Shown: positions 44,461-53,627, numbered from the stretch's first letter. The stretch: 64,000 nucleotides of DNA from Rhodopseudomonas_A palustris_F (GCF_000013745.1 NC_007925.1:4588001-4652000), one strand, 5' to 3'. Notes: generated by a model from the sequence alone, not told the origin. Numbers and translations: made by a program.

Positions 44461-44484
44461 CCTCTCCCCGCTTGCGGGGAGAGG
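44461..44484. repeat. Hairpin after livK (operon 1)
   Basis: cctctccccgc and gcggggagagg form a perfect 11-bp stem with a two-base loop, in the gap between the binding-protein gene and the first permease gene. The identical 24-base hairpin follows the second binding-protein gene at 56944. Such structures can shield the upstream message and reduce downstream expression. Confidence 0.82.
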
Positions 44485-44523
44485 TGAAGAAAGCCCCCCA
44501 TTCTCAAGATCGCAGGCCAAACC

Positions 44524-45471
44524 TTGCTTGAACTGATCGTCATCTCCACATTGAACGGCGTGCTGTACGGCATGCTCTTGTTCCTGATGGCCAGCGGGCT
44601 CACCGTGATCTTCAGCATGCTCGGCGTGCTGAACTTCGCCCATGCCAGTTTCTACATGCTCGGCGCGTTCTTCGGCTTCCAGATCAGCCGCTGGTTCGGG
44701 TTCTGGCCGGCGCTGCTGATCGCGCCCTTGCTGGCCGGCGCGATCGGCGCCGCGGTGGAGCGCTACGGGCTGCGCCGCGTGCACAAGAACGGCCACGTCG
44801 CCGAACTGCTGTTCACCTTTGGCCTCGCCTTTGCGATCGAGGAGATCGTGCAGATCATCTGGGGCAAGAGCCCGGTGGATTTCCGCGTGCCGCCGCTGCT
44901 CGACTTCCCCGCCTTCACGCTGTTCTCGACCAATTATCCCGCTTTCAAGATGTTCATGCTGCTGGTCTCGGTCGCGATCTTCCTCGGCCTGTTGCTGGCG
45001 CTGAAGAAGACCCGGATCGGGCTGATCGTGCAGGCCGCGCTCACCCATCCGCATATGGTCGGCCATCTCGGCCATAATGTCGGGCGCATCTTCATGCTGG
45101 TGTTCGGCGTCGGCACCGCGCTGGCGGCGGTCGCCGGCGTGATCGCGGGGCCGGCGCTGGTGACGCAGTCCAACATGGCCGGGCTACTCGGCCCGATCCT
45201 GTTCGTCGTCGTCGTGGTCGGCGGGCTCGGCTCGCTGCCCGGCGCCTTCATCGCTTCGCTGTTGATCGGCCTGTTGCAGACCTTCGCGGTGTCGATGAAC
45301 GCCTCGCTCGCCGGCCTGCTCGGCCCGCTCAGCCCGGACCTGGCGCAGAGCTGGCTCAGCGACATCTGGAACGTCACCATCGCGCAGATCGCGCCGATCA
45401 TGCCCTATCTGCTGTTGGTGCTGGTGCTGATCTTCCGCCCGATGGGCCTGTTGGGGACCCGCGACACATGA
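44524..45471 (+). CDS. livH: Branched-chain-type ABC transporter permease, LivH type (operon 1)
   Basis: A 315-residue inner-membrane permease with eight or so helices. LNGVLYGMLLFLMASGLTVI, MLGVLNFAHASFYMLGAFFG and VVVVGGLGSLPGAFIASLLI are LivH signatures, including the GGxGSxxG cytoplasmic EAA-like loop that contacts the ATPase. The start codon appears to be TTG at 44524 (reading MLELIVI); an ATG further inside would lose the first helix. Its stop overlaps livM by four bases (ATGA). Confidence 0.9.
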   Translation: MLELIVISTLNGVLYGMLLFLMASGLTVIFSMLGVLNFAHASFYMLGAFFGFQISRWFGFWPALLIAPLLAGAIGAAVERYGLRRVHKNGHVAELLFTFGLAFAIEEIVQIIWGKSPVDFRVPPLLDFPAFTLFSTNYPAFKMFMLLVSVAIFLGLLLALKKTRIGLIVQAALTHPHMVGHLGHNVGRIFMLVFGVGTALAAVAGVIAGPALVTQSNMAGLLGPILFVVVVVGGLGSLPGAFIASLLIGLLQTFAVSMNASLAGLLGPLSPDLAQSWLSDIWNVTIAQIAPIMPYLLLVLVLIFRPMGLLGTRDT

Positions 45472-46769
45472 GAGATATCACCGTGAGCGCAGCTCCTCCG
45501 CCGCCGGCGCTGGTCGACAAACTGAAATTCTATGGCATCTGGATCGCGGTGGCGCTGATGCTGCTGCTGTTGCCGAAGATCTTCTCCTCCGGCGGCTCGC
45601 TGACCACCTTCAGCCTGATCGGCATCTCGATCATCTTCGCGCTCTCCTACAACATCCTGCTCGGCCAGACCGGCATGCTGTCGTTCGGCCACGCGGTGTA
45701 TTACGGGCTCGGCGGTTTCCTCGCCATCCACGCCATCAATTTCATCGTCGGCCACAAATTCCCGATCCCACTGCCGCTGGTGCCGTTGATCGGCGGCGCC
45801 ACCGGGCTGTTCTTTGCAGCCTTGATCGGCTGGGTGATGACGCAGCGCTCAGGCACCGCCTTTGCGATGATCTCGCTCGGCCTCGCCGAACTGGTCGCCT
45901 CCTCGGCCTTGATCCTGCGCTCTTTCTTCGGCGGCGAAGCCGGCGTCTCGGCCAATCGCACCAAGCTCCTGAAAGTGTTCGACTGGAATTTCGGCCCGCA
46001 GATCCAGATCTATTATCTGGTCGCGGCCTGGACGCTGCTGGCGGTGATCGCGATGTACGCGCTGACCCGGACGCCGCTCGGTCGGATGTGCAACGCGGTG
46101 CGCGACAATCCGGAGCGGGTGCAATTCGTCGGCTACGATCCGCACGTCATCCGCTATCTGGCGTTCTGCTTCGCAGGCTTCTTCGCCGGCATCGCCGGTG
46201 CGCTCGCCGCGATCAATTTCGAGATCGCCAATTCCGCCTATCTCGGCGCGGTGCAGTCCGGCACCGTGCTGTTCGCCGCCTATATCGGCGGCATCGGCTT
46301 CTTCATCGGCCCGATCGTCGGCGCGATCTTCGTCACCTTCCTGTCGTTGGGCTTGAGCGACGTCACCCCGGTTTGGCAATTGTATTTCGGCCTGTTCTTC
46401 ATCGCGGTGGTGATGTTCGCGCCGGGCGGCGTCACCGGACTGTTGATGATGCACCGGCCGCTGATCAAGGGCCGCGCCATGGCGCGGGTGCTGCCGAGCT
46501 ACGCGGTGGCGCTGCTGCCCACATTGGCGATGATCACCGGGCTGATGTTGGCGATCGAATCCACCGTGCACTACACCGTCAATCCCGGCGAAGACCCGCA
46601 TATCCGCTCGTTCGGCATCCCGTTCGATGCGGCGAGCCCGCTGACCTGGGCCACCGCGGCCGTGCTGATCGTCGGCGGCTTTGCGCTGGCACGGCTGAGC
46701 TGGCGCCGCGTCGGCCACGCCTGGGACGAGGCGCTGACCACCGCCCGGCAGAACGGAGTTGCGGCATGA
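45468..46769 (+). CDS. livM: Branched-chain-type ABC transporter permease, LivM type (operon 1)
   Basis: A 433-residue permease with about ten helices. LSYNILLGQTGMLSFGHAVY and GYDPHVIRYLAFCFAGFFAG with FIGPIVGAIFVTFLSLGLS match LivM. A C-terminal extension of about 90 residues (LIKGRAMARVLPSYAVALLP to the end) adds further hydrophobic stretches compared with the usual size. It overlaps both livH and livG by ATGA, so translation is coupled. Confidence 0.9.
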   Translation: MRDITVSAAPPPPALVDKLKFYGIWIAVALMLLLLPKIFSSGGSLTTFSLIGISIIFALSYNILLGQTGMLSFGHAVYYGLGGFLAIHAINFIVGHKFPIPLPLVPLIGGATGLFFAALIGWVMTQRSGTAFAMISLGLAELVASSALILRSFFGGEAGVSANRTKLLKVFDWNFGPQIQIYYLVAAWTLLAVIAMYALTRTPLGRMCNAVRDNPERVQFVGYDPHVIRYLAFCFAGFFAGIAGALAAINFEIANSAYLGAVQSGTVLFAAYIGGIGFFIGPIVGAIFVTFLSLGLSDVTPVWQLYFGLFFIAVVMFAPGGVTGLLMMHRPLIKGRAMARVLPSYAVALLPTLAMITGLMLAIESTVHYTVNPGEDPHIRSFGIPFDAASPLTWATAAVLIVGGFALARLSWRRVGHAWDEALTTARQNGVAA

Positions 46770-47527
46770 GCGCCATTGAGCCCAGCGCCATCGAATTGCG
46801 CGGCGTCGAGAAGAGCTTCGGCGTCACCAAGGTGATCCAGAACGTCGACCTCAAAGTGGCCCAGGGCGAACGCCACGCGTTGATCGGCCCGAACGGCGCC
46901 GGCAAGTCGACGTTGTTCAACCTGATCTCCGGCTATATGCGGCCGACCACCGGCAGCATCCTGTTGCGCGACGAGGTGATCTCGGGGCTGCCGCCCTACC
47001 AGATCAACCGCCGCGGACTGTCGCGCAGCTTCCAGGTCACCAACGTGTTCGGCAACATGACGGTGTGGGAAAATCTGCGCTGCGCGGTGCTGTGGGCCAC
47101 CGGCCAGCGCTATGCGTTCTGGAAGAACATCGACAAGCTGCCCGAGGTGCGCGAGCGCACCGCGCGGATTCTCGAGGACATCCATCTGGTCGGCCGCCGC
47201 GACGTCCCGGCCGGTCTGCTGACCTACGCCGAACAACGCGCGCTGGAGATCGGCATCACCATCGCGGGCGGCGCCAACGTGATCCTGCTCGACGAGCCCA
47301 CCGCCGGCATGAGCCACGCCGAGACCGAGCGCGCGGTGTCGCTGATCCGCCGGCTCACCGAGGGCCGCACGCTTTTGATCGTCGAGCACGACATGAGCGT
47401 GGTGTTCGGCCTCGCCGACCGGATTTCGGTGCTGGTCTATGGCCAGATCATCGCGTCCGGCACGCCGGAAGAGATCCGCGGCAATCCCAGGGTCAAGGAA
47501 GCCTATCTCGGCGAGGAGGCGGCGTGA
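46766..47527 (+). CDS. livG: ABC transporter ATP-binding protein, LivG type (operon 1)
   Basis: A 253-residue ATPase. Walker A is GPNGAGKSTLFNLIS, Q-loop region RSFQVTNVF, a signature-like LLTYAEQRALEIGITIA in place of LSGGQ (normal for this class), Walker B VILLDEPTAGM, and the switch histidine in IVEHDMSVV. The start at 46766 (MSAIEPSA) overlaps livM; it ends in a TGATG overlap with the next gene. Confidence 0.92.
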   Translation: MSAIEPSAIELRGVEKSFGVTKVIQNVDLKVAQGERHALIGPNGAGKSTLFNLISGYMRPTTGSILLRDEVISGLPPYQINRRGLSRSFQVTNVFGNMTVWENLRCAVLWATGQRYAFWKNIDKLPEVRERTARILEDIHLVGRRDVPAGLLTYAEQRALEIGITIAGGANVILLDEPTAGMSHAETERAVSLIRRLTEGRTLLIVEHDMSVVFGLADRISVLVYGQIIASGTPEEIRGNPRVKEAYLGEEAA

Positions 47528-48222
47528 TGCTCGAGGTCAGGGATCTGCACGCCTATTACGGCAAGAGCCACATCCTGCAGGGCGTCGACATGCAGATCGC
47601 CGCCGGCGAGGTGGTCAGCCTGCTCGGCCGCAACGGCGTCGGCCGCTCCACCACGGTGAAGGCGATCATGGGCGAAGTGCCGCCGGTCGGCAGCATTCGC
47701 TTCAAGGGCGCCGATATCGCAGGCTTGCCGAGCTACAAGATCGCGCATCGCGGGCTCGGCTATGTGCCCGAGCATCGCGACATCTTCCCGGGGCTCACGG
47801 TGCGGCAGAACCTGATGCTCGGCATCAAGGACCCGCGCCATCCCGGCAAGTGGCGGCTCGACGACATGCTGGAGATGTTTTCGAACCTGAAGGCGCGCGC
47901 CGACACCGCCGCGGGCGTGTTGTCCGGCGGCGAGAAGCAGATGCTGACGATCTGCCGCACCCTGATGGGCAACCCCGACCTGGTGATGATCGACGAGCCG
48001 ACCGAGGGGCTGGCGCCGATCATCGTGCAGCAGGTCGGCGACCTGATCGCCGAGATCGCCCGGCGCGGCGTCGCCATCCTCTTGGTCGAGCAGAAGCTGT
48101 CGATCGCGCTGCGGATCTCGCACCGCGTCTATGTGATGGGCCACGGCCGCATCGTGTTCGAAGGCTCGCCGGCCGACCTCAAGGCCAACGACGCCGTGCG
48201 CAAGGAATGGCTGGAGGTCTGA
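47527..48222 (+). CDS. livF: ABC transporter ATP-binding protein, LivF type with altered Walker A (operon 1)
   Basis: A 231-residue ATPase. The Walker A is GRNGVGRSTTVK: arginine (Arg40, codon cgc at 47644) takes the place of the normally invariant lysine. The rest is standard: GLGYVPEHRDIFPGLTVRQN, signature LSGGEKQMLTICRTLMG, Walker B LVMIDEPTEGL, IVEQ-like LLVEQKL. The lysine binds ATP phosphate, so the arginine could weaken or bypass its ATPase activity; the paired LivG has a normal lysine. It is the last gene of operon 1. Confidence 0.92.
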   Translation: MLEVRDLHAYYGKSHILQGVDMQIAAGEVVSLLGRNGVGRSTTVKAIMGEVPPVGSIRFKGADIAGLPSYKIAHRGLGYVPEHRDIFPGLTVRQNLMLGIKDPRHPGKWRLDDMLEMFSNLKARADTAAGVLSGGEKQMLTICRTLMGNPDLVMIDEPTEGLAPIIVQQVGDLIAEIARRGVAILLVEQKLSIALRISHRVYVMGHGRIVFEGSPADLKANDAVRKEWLEV

Positions 48223-48229
48223 GGCGACG

Positions 48230-48500
48230 TCGGCGAATCCCCGAAGGCTGACTTCGAGTTGGTCATTGCGAGTGGGTCATGGCGAGTGGGTCATGGCGAG
48301 TGAAACTCCGGCCTTCGGCCGACCCGTCTGGACAAAAACGGATATCAAGCGTGCCCCGGACGCAGCGCATCGCGCCGCTCTTTACGGCGTGGTGCGCTGC
48401 AGAGCCGGGGCCGTAACGGAACGCGGCCCTCGTAGCGGTCCCGGTTCTGCGGAGCAGCACTTCGTGCTGCACCGCGCCCGGGACACGATGCCGAACTCGT
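48230..48500. repeat. Intergenic repeats after operon 1
   Basis: gagtgggtcatggc occurs twice in tandem near 48268-48300. From about 48347 to 48490, gtgccccggacgcag, cggcgtggtgcgctgc, ggagcagcacttcgtgctgc and cgcccgggacac repeat the element of 25633-25800 block by block. No gene is present. The block could serve as a terminator region. Confidence 0.65.
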
Positions 48501-48570
48501 TTTCTTCCTCACTCCTTCGCATTCCATTCGGAAAATCCGAGCAGGCGCGCGACGGAACTATCGAGCTAGA

Positions 48571-48861
48571 TCACCGGTCCGCTCGGTCGCTGTGAAGTTC
48601 ATTCAACAGTGTATCGACGGTCATCACCGGGTTGCGGGGCGGCGGCCCCCGTCCGATGATGATCGATGGCGTCAGCCAACCGTTGCGAACGGCATCCAGC
48701 AACAACGCGTCCGATGGCATCGAACTACGAGCCGGGTTGGGAGGACCGATCTCCGCAACGACGCGATCGCGGTCGGTGACCAGAACGGTCTCGCCACCGG
48801 CGGCAATCCGCACATACTCGCTCAGCTTGTTCTTCAGTGTCTTGAGACCGACGGAGCGCAT
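48571..48861 (-). CDS. Phd/YefM-type antitoxin without an adjacent toxin
   Basis: A 96-residue protein. MRSVGLKTLKNKLSEYVRIA, GGETVLVTDRDRVVAEI and the C-terminal VMTVDTLLNELHSDRADR tail match prevent-host-death (Phd/YefM) antitoxins, which bind operator DNA through the N-terminus and toxin through the tail. No PIN, RelE or Doc toxin gene follows it before the repeats, where it would be expected. It may be an orphan left after toxin loss, or act with a distant toxin. Confidence 0.82.
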   Translation of the reverse strand: MRSVGLKTLKNKLSEYVRIAAGGETVLVTDRDRVVAEIGPPNPARSSMPSDALLLDAVRNGWLTPSIIIGRGPPPRNPVMTVDTLLNELHSDRADR

Positions 48862-49147
48862 CCTGCATTGTAGCTACCAGAGGCTACCATGTCAAAACCG
48901 GTTCGCAGAGCTGGGCGGCGCCTTTTTGCTGCCAGACAGCCTCGCGCCGGTGATTCATGACGCCGGTTCTCGTCCCGTTCTGCGGCGGCGCAATCGTGGG
49001 CCGCCCGGCGGAGCGGCTCATTCCGCGTGCCCGGCAAGAGACCGTTTACCACATTTGCAATGGAACAGCGCGGGCCGGAACGAGTGGAGGCACTTTCACT
49101 TGGTACATGCGTAGCAGAATAGCGCGACGCCCTTGGAGGCCAGCGGC

Positions 49148-50425
49148 ATGAGGAATGACCTGAGCGAATGTGATCAGACTCTTCCGCTGTTGTTCGCTGC
49201 GGTCAAACGCGAAGGCGACGCCAGCGACCGCATCCGCCGCGCGTTGCAGGCGGTGCGCAGCCATCTCGGCCTGCAAGTCGCCTACGTCTCCAGGTTCGAG
49301 GGCGAGCGCTCGGTGTTCCGCGTCGTCGATGCGCCCGGCCTCGAGCACGTCATCAAGCCCGGCGACAGCCGCCCGCTCGACGAAATCTACTGCCGGCACA
49401 TATTGCAAGGCCGGCTGCCGCAACTGATTCCCGACACCTCCGCCGAACCGCTGGCGATGGCGATGCCGATCACCGCCGAATGCCAGATCGGCAGCCATCT
49501 CAGCGTCCCGATCGAGCTGCCGAACGGCGAGACCTACGGCATGTTCTGCTGCATCGGCTTTCAGGCCGATTGCTCGCTGAACGAGCGCGACCTCGCGACC
49601 ATGAAGGCGTTCGCCGAGATCGCCTCGTTCGAGATCGGCTGTGAGTTGGAGGCGCAACGCGAGCTGCGCGCAAAACAAACCCTTGTCGGCCAAGTGATCG
49701 ACGAGGATCTGATGTCGATCGTGTACCAGCCGGTCTGGGACATCGAGGCGATGCAGCCGCTCGGCTTCGAATGCCTGGCACGGTTCTCGCCGTTGCCGCT
49801 GCGCTCACCGGACAAATGGTTCGCAGACGCGGCCGAGGTCGGCATGGGCGTCGAACTCGAACTGCACGCCATCCGCAAGGCGTTGCAGGCGATCGGCCGC
49901 TTTCCGGCGCCGATCGACCTCAGCGTCAACGCTTCGGCGGCGACCATCCTCGGCGGCGATCTCGCGCGGCTGTTCGACGGCGTGCCGCTCGATCGGTTGA
50001 TCGTCGAGATCACCGAGCATTCCAGCGTCGGCAACTACGACGCCATCCTCGACGTGCTGCGGCCACTGCGCCAGCGCGGCTTGCGGCTCGCGGTCGACGA
50101 CGCCGGCGCTGGCTATTCCAGCCTGCACCATATCCTCAACATGCAGCCGGACTTCATCAAGCTCGATATCGGGCTGACCCAGAACATCGACCTCGACCCG
50201 GCGCGCAAGGCGCTGGCCCGTGCGCTGGTCGGCTTCGCCCGCGACACCGGCAGCCGGATCGTCGCCGAAGGCGTCGAGCGTCAATCCGAACTCGATGCGT
50301 TGCGCTCGATCGGGGTGAAGAAGGTCCAGGGCTATCTGCTCGGCCGTCCGATGTCGCTGCAGGATGCGGTCGCGCTCTGCCCAACCCGCCGCCGACGCAA
50401 GACCCCGCTCCGCCTCAGCGCCTGA
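49148..50425 (+). CDS. GAF-EAL domain c-di-GMP phosphodiesterase
   Basis: A 425-residue soluble protein. Residues about 25-165 form a GAF-like sensor (RIRRALQAVRSHLGLQVAYV, VPIELPNGETYGMFCCIGF). Residues about 180-420 form an EAL domain: FECLARF (208-210 in the EAL position), DLSVNASAA, IVEITEHSSV, VDDAGAGYSSLHHILNMQPD, FIKLD, AEGVERQSE, KVQGYLLGRP. All catalytic acidic residues and the Lys and Gln are retained, so it should hydrolyse c-di-GMP. No GGDEF domain is attached. Starting ATG 49148 has GGAGG. The GAF ligand is unknown. Confidence 0.9.
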   Translation: MRNDLSECDQTLPLLFAAVKREGDASDRIRRALQAVRSHLGLQVAYVSRFEGERSVFRVVDAPGLEHVIKPGDSRPLDEIYCRHILQGRLPQLIPDTSAEPLAMAMPITAECQIGSHLSVPIELPNGETYGMFCCIGFQADCSLNERDLATMKAFAEIASFEIGCELEAQRELRAKQTLVGQVIDEDLMSIVYQPVWDIEAMQPLGFECLARFSPLPLRSPDKWFADAAEVGMGVELELHAIRKALQAIGRFPAPIDLSVNASAATILGGDLARLFDGVPLDRLIVEITEHSSVGNYDAILDVLRPLRQRGLRLAVDDAGAGYSSLHHILNMQPDFIKLDIGLTQNIDLDPARKALARALVGFARDTGSRIVAEGVERQSELDALRSIGVKKVQGYLLGRPMSLQDAVALCPTRRRRKTPLRLSA

Positions 50426-50675
50426 TAAGCGCCGCGCGAGGCCCGTGCATTGCTGCGACGCAGCATCTCCCCTCACACCGAAGCGCAAATACGCCGCAGT
50501 CGGCCGGCTTTGACATCGGCGAACCTAATAGTCGAATATGACGCGGATTCGATCCGTGTAAGCTCGGACCAGCGGACCAACCGCGGGATACAGAGCGTCA
50601 AACGCTCGGATCGAGTGCGTTGCGACGGCAGGCGTGTTCAACGCCGCCGTGCCGACGAACCAGGGGAGGGAATGC

Positions 50676-51506
50676 GTGGATCACGCATTGGAAGTGCGCG
50701 CAGTCTCGCTGCGCTTCGGCGGAGTCCGCGCGCTGACCGACGTCAGCTTCGCGGTCGCTGACGGCGAGTTATTTTCCATCATCGGCCCGAATGGCGCCGG
50801 CAAAACCTCGATCGTCAATTGCATCTCCGGCCGCTACCGGCCGACCGAAGGCCAGCTGTTCTACCACGGCCGCGACATCACCGGCTTGAAGCCCAATGCC
50901 CGGGCTTCGCTCGGCATCGGCCGCACCTTCCAGAATCTGGCGCTGTTCCACCATATGAGCGTGCTCGACAACATCATGGTCGGCCGCCATCACCTGCTGA
51001 AGAACAACTTCATCACCGGCTCGCTGTATTGGCTGACCGGCGCGCGCCAGGAAGAACTCGAGCACCGCCGCAAGGTCGAGGAGATCATCGACTTTCTCGA
51101 CCTGCAGAGCGTGCGCAAGGCCACCGCCGGCACCCTGCCCTACGGCCTGCGCAAGCGCGTCGAACTCGCCCGCGCGATGGCGCTGGAGCCGCGACTGATC
51201 CTGCTCGACGAGCCGATGGCCGGCATGAACTTCGAAGAGAAGGAGGACATGGCGCGCTACATCGTCGACCTCAACGAAGAGTACGGCATGACGGTGATGA
51301 TGATCGAGCACGACATGGGCGTGGTGATGGACATCTCCCACCGCGTCATGGTGCTGGATTTCGGCCGCAAGATCGCCGAGGGCGATCCCGCCGCCGTGCT
51401 GGCAGATCCTCACGTCAAGCGCGCTTATCTCGGCGAAGAGGACGAGGTGCTGGTCGACCCCGACGACAAGCCCGATCATCCGGTGGTGACGGAGACCGCG
51501 GCATGA
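50676..51506 (+). CDS. livG: ABC transporter ATP-binding protein, LivG type (operon 2)
   Basis: A 276-residue ATPase with Walker A GPNGAGKTSIVNCISG, LALFHHMSVLDNIMVGRHHL, the signature-like LPYGLRKRVELARAMALEP, Walker B LILLDEPMAGM and the switch histidine IEHDMGVVM. The start is GTG 50676 with a strong AGGGGAGGG site; the ATG at 50634 would add residues lacking family similarity. It heads operon 2 and overlaps the acyl-CoA ligase gene by ATGA. Confidence 0.9.
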   Translation: MDHALEVRAVSLRFGGVRALTDVSFAVADGELFSIIGPNGAGKTSIVNCISGRYRPTEGQLFYHGRDITGLKPNARASLGIGRTFQNLALFHHMSVLDNIMVGRHHLLKNNFITGSLYWLTGARQEELEHRRKVEEIIDFLDLQSVRKATAGTLPYGLRKRVELARAMALEPRLILLDEPMAGMNFEEKEDMARYIVDLNEEYGMTVMMIEHDMGVVMDISHRVMVLDFGRKIAEGDPAAVLADPHVKRAYLGEEDEVLVDPDDKPDHPVVTETAA

Positions 51507-53431
51507 TGAACTATGCGGCCCGCGTCGCCGAAGCCGACACTTATCCGAAGTTGTTGCGGCTCAACGCGCAGCAGCACGGCGCCGACATCGCGCTACGCGA
51601 GAAAGACTTTGGACTGTGGCGCGAAGTCACCTGGTCCGACTATCAGGAGCGGGTGCAGAATTTCGCGCTCGGCATGCTCGAGCTCGGCGTGCAGCGCGGC
51701 GACGTCATCGGCATCATCGGCGACAACCGCCCCGACTGGGTCGCGGCCGAAATCGCCAGCCACGCGCTCGGCGCGATGAGCCTTGGCCTCTATCGCGACG
51801 TGCTCGACGACGAGGCGGCGTATCTTTTGAGCTACGGCGCGGCCAAGCTGGTGTTCGCCGAGGACGAGGAACAGGTCGACAAGCTGCTGCTGCTCGGCGA
51901 GCGCGTGCCACAGCTTTGCCACATCGTATATTCCGACCCGCGCGGCATGCGGAAATACGACGATCCCCGGCTGATCGACGCCGATCAACTCGCCGCAATG
52001 GGCCGCGCCCGCGCCGGGCACAACCCGATGTTGTACGATTCGCTGGTCGATGCGACGCACGGCGAAGACGTCGCGATTCTCTGCACCACCTCGGGCACCA
52101 CCGCACATCCGAAGCTGGCGATGCTCGCGAGCGGCCGCGTGCTGCGGCACTGCGCGGCCTATCTGGCCTTCGATCCGAAAGGCCCCGACGACGAATACGT
52201 CTCGGTGCTGCCGCTGCCCTGGATCATGGAGCAGGTCTATGTGCTCGGCAAAGGCCTGCTCAGCCGCATGAAGGTGAACTTCGTCGAGCAGCCCGACACC
52301 ATGATGAACGATTTTCGCGAGATCGCGCCGACCTTCGTGCTGTTCGCGCCACGGGTCTGGGAGAGCATCGCCGCCGACGTCCGGGCGCGAGTGATGGACG
52401 CTTCGCCCTTGAAACAAGGGCTCTATAACCTCGGCATGAAGGCCGGCCTGTCGGCGCTGGCGCGCGGCGAGACCTCGCTGTTCGCCAATGCTATTCTGTT
52501 TCGCGCCCTGCGCGATCGCCTCGGCTTCACGCGGCTGCGCTCGGCAGCGACCGGCGGCGCCGCGCTCGGCCCCGACACTTTCAAGTTCTTCCAGGCGATG
52601 GGCGTGCCGTTACGCACGCTGTACGGTCAGACCGAGTTGCTCGGCGCCTACACGCTGCATCGCGAGGGCGAGGTCGATCCCGACACCACCGGGGTGGCGA
52701 TGTCCGAGGAGATCGAGATCCGCATCGACAATCCCGACATCCACGGCGTCGGCGAAATCGTGGTGCGCCACCCCAACATGTTCCTCGGCTACTACAAGAA
52801 CGACGAGGCCTCCGCCGACATCATCGACGGCTGGATGCAATCCGGCGACGCCGGCTATTTCAACAAGAGCGCGCAGCTGGTCGTGATCGACCGCATCAAG
52901 GATCTGGCCGAGACCTCGCACGGCGAACGGTTCTCGCCGCAATATATCGAGAACAAGCTGAAGTTCTCGCCTTACATCGCCGAGACCGTGGTGCTCGGCG
53001 CCGGCCGCGACATGCTGGCGGCGATGATCTGTATCCGGTTTTCGATCATCTCGAAATGGGCGGAGAAGAAACGGATCTCCTTCACCACCTACACCGACCT
53101 CGCCTCGCGGCCGGAGGTCTATGCGCTGTTGCGCAAGGAGGTCGAAGCGGTCAACGCCACGCTGCCGGCGGCGCAGCGGATCGGCAAGTTCCTGCTGCTC
53201 TACAAGGAGCTCGACGCCGACGACGGCGAACTGACCCGCACACGAAAAGTCCGCCGCAGCGTCATCAACGAGAAATACGCCGACATCATCGAGGGCGTTT
53301 ATGGCGGCGCGCCGGAAATTCCGGTCGACACCATGATTCAGTTCCAGGACGGCACCACGCAACGCATCCGCACCAGGCTCGCCGTGGTCGACCTCGCCCG
53401 CGACGCGGCGGCAATGGGGGCGGCGGAATGA
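51503..53431 (+). CDS. AMP-dependent acyl-CoA synthetase
   Basis: A 642-residue adenylate-forming enzyme. The AMP-binding P-loop TTSGTTAHPKLAML (195-208) is a slightly altered form of the common SGTTGxPKG. Then come PLPWIMEQVYVLGKGLL, YGQTELLGAY (the adenylation signature region), QSGDAGYF (ribose-binding aspartate) and DRIKDLAETSHGERFSPQYI (hinge and thioesterification). The length and start resemble FadD15-like long-chain or aromatic acyl-CoA synthetases. It sits inside a transporter operon, so it may activate the imported acid with CoA. The exact substrate is not known. Confidence 0.9.
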   Translation: MMNYAARVAEADTYPKLLRLNAQQHGADIALREKDFGLWREVTWSDYQERVQNFALGMLELGVQRGDVIGIIGDNRPDWVAAEIASHALGAMSLGLYRDVLDDEAAYLLSYGAAKLVFAEDEEQVDKLLLLGERVPQLCHIVYSDPRGMRKYDDPRLIDADQLAAMGRARAGHNPMLYDSLVDATHGEDVAILCTTSGTTAHPKLAMLASGRVLRHCAAYLAFDPKGPDDEYVSVLPLPWIMEQVYVLGKGLLSRMKVNFVEQPDTMMNDFREIAPTFVLFAPRVWESIAADVRARVMDASPLKQGLYNLGMKAGLSALARGETSLFANAILFRALRDRLGFTRLRSAATGGAALGPDTFKFFQAMGVPLRTLYGQTELLGAYTLHREGEVDPDTTGVAMSEEIEIRIDNPDIHGVGEIVVRHPNMFLGYYKNDEASADIIDGWMQSGDAGYFNKSAQLVVIDRIKDLAETSHGERFSPQYIENKLKFSPYIAETVVLGAGRDMLAAMICIRFSIISKWAEKKRISFTTYTDLASRPEVYALLRKEVEAVNATLPAAQRIGKFLLLYKELDADDGELTRTRKVRRSVINEKYADIIEGVYGGAPEIPVDTMIQFQDGTTQRIRTRLAVVDLARDAAAMGAAE

Positions 53432-53627
53432 GGAAAGTTGGGCCGCAAGACCCGTCATGGCCGGGCGAAGGATGCGACGTGAACACGTCGCGTCCTGACG
53501 TCCCGGCCATCCACGTCCTTATCTACAGCCATAACGTGGATGCCCGGGACAAGCCCGGGCATGACGTGGAGAGGTCAGACGACTCTCGCAAACTCTTCGC
53601 CCGCAGAACTGACGGAGCCCCTTCCGC

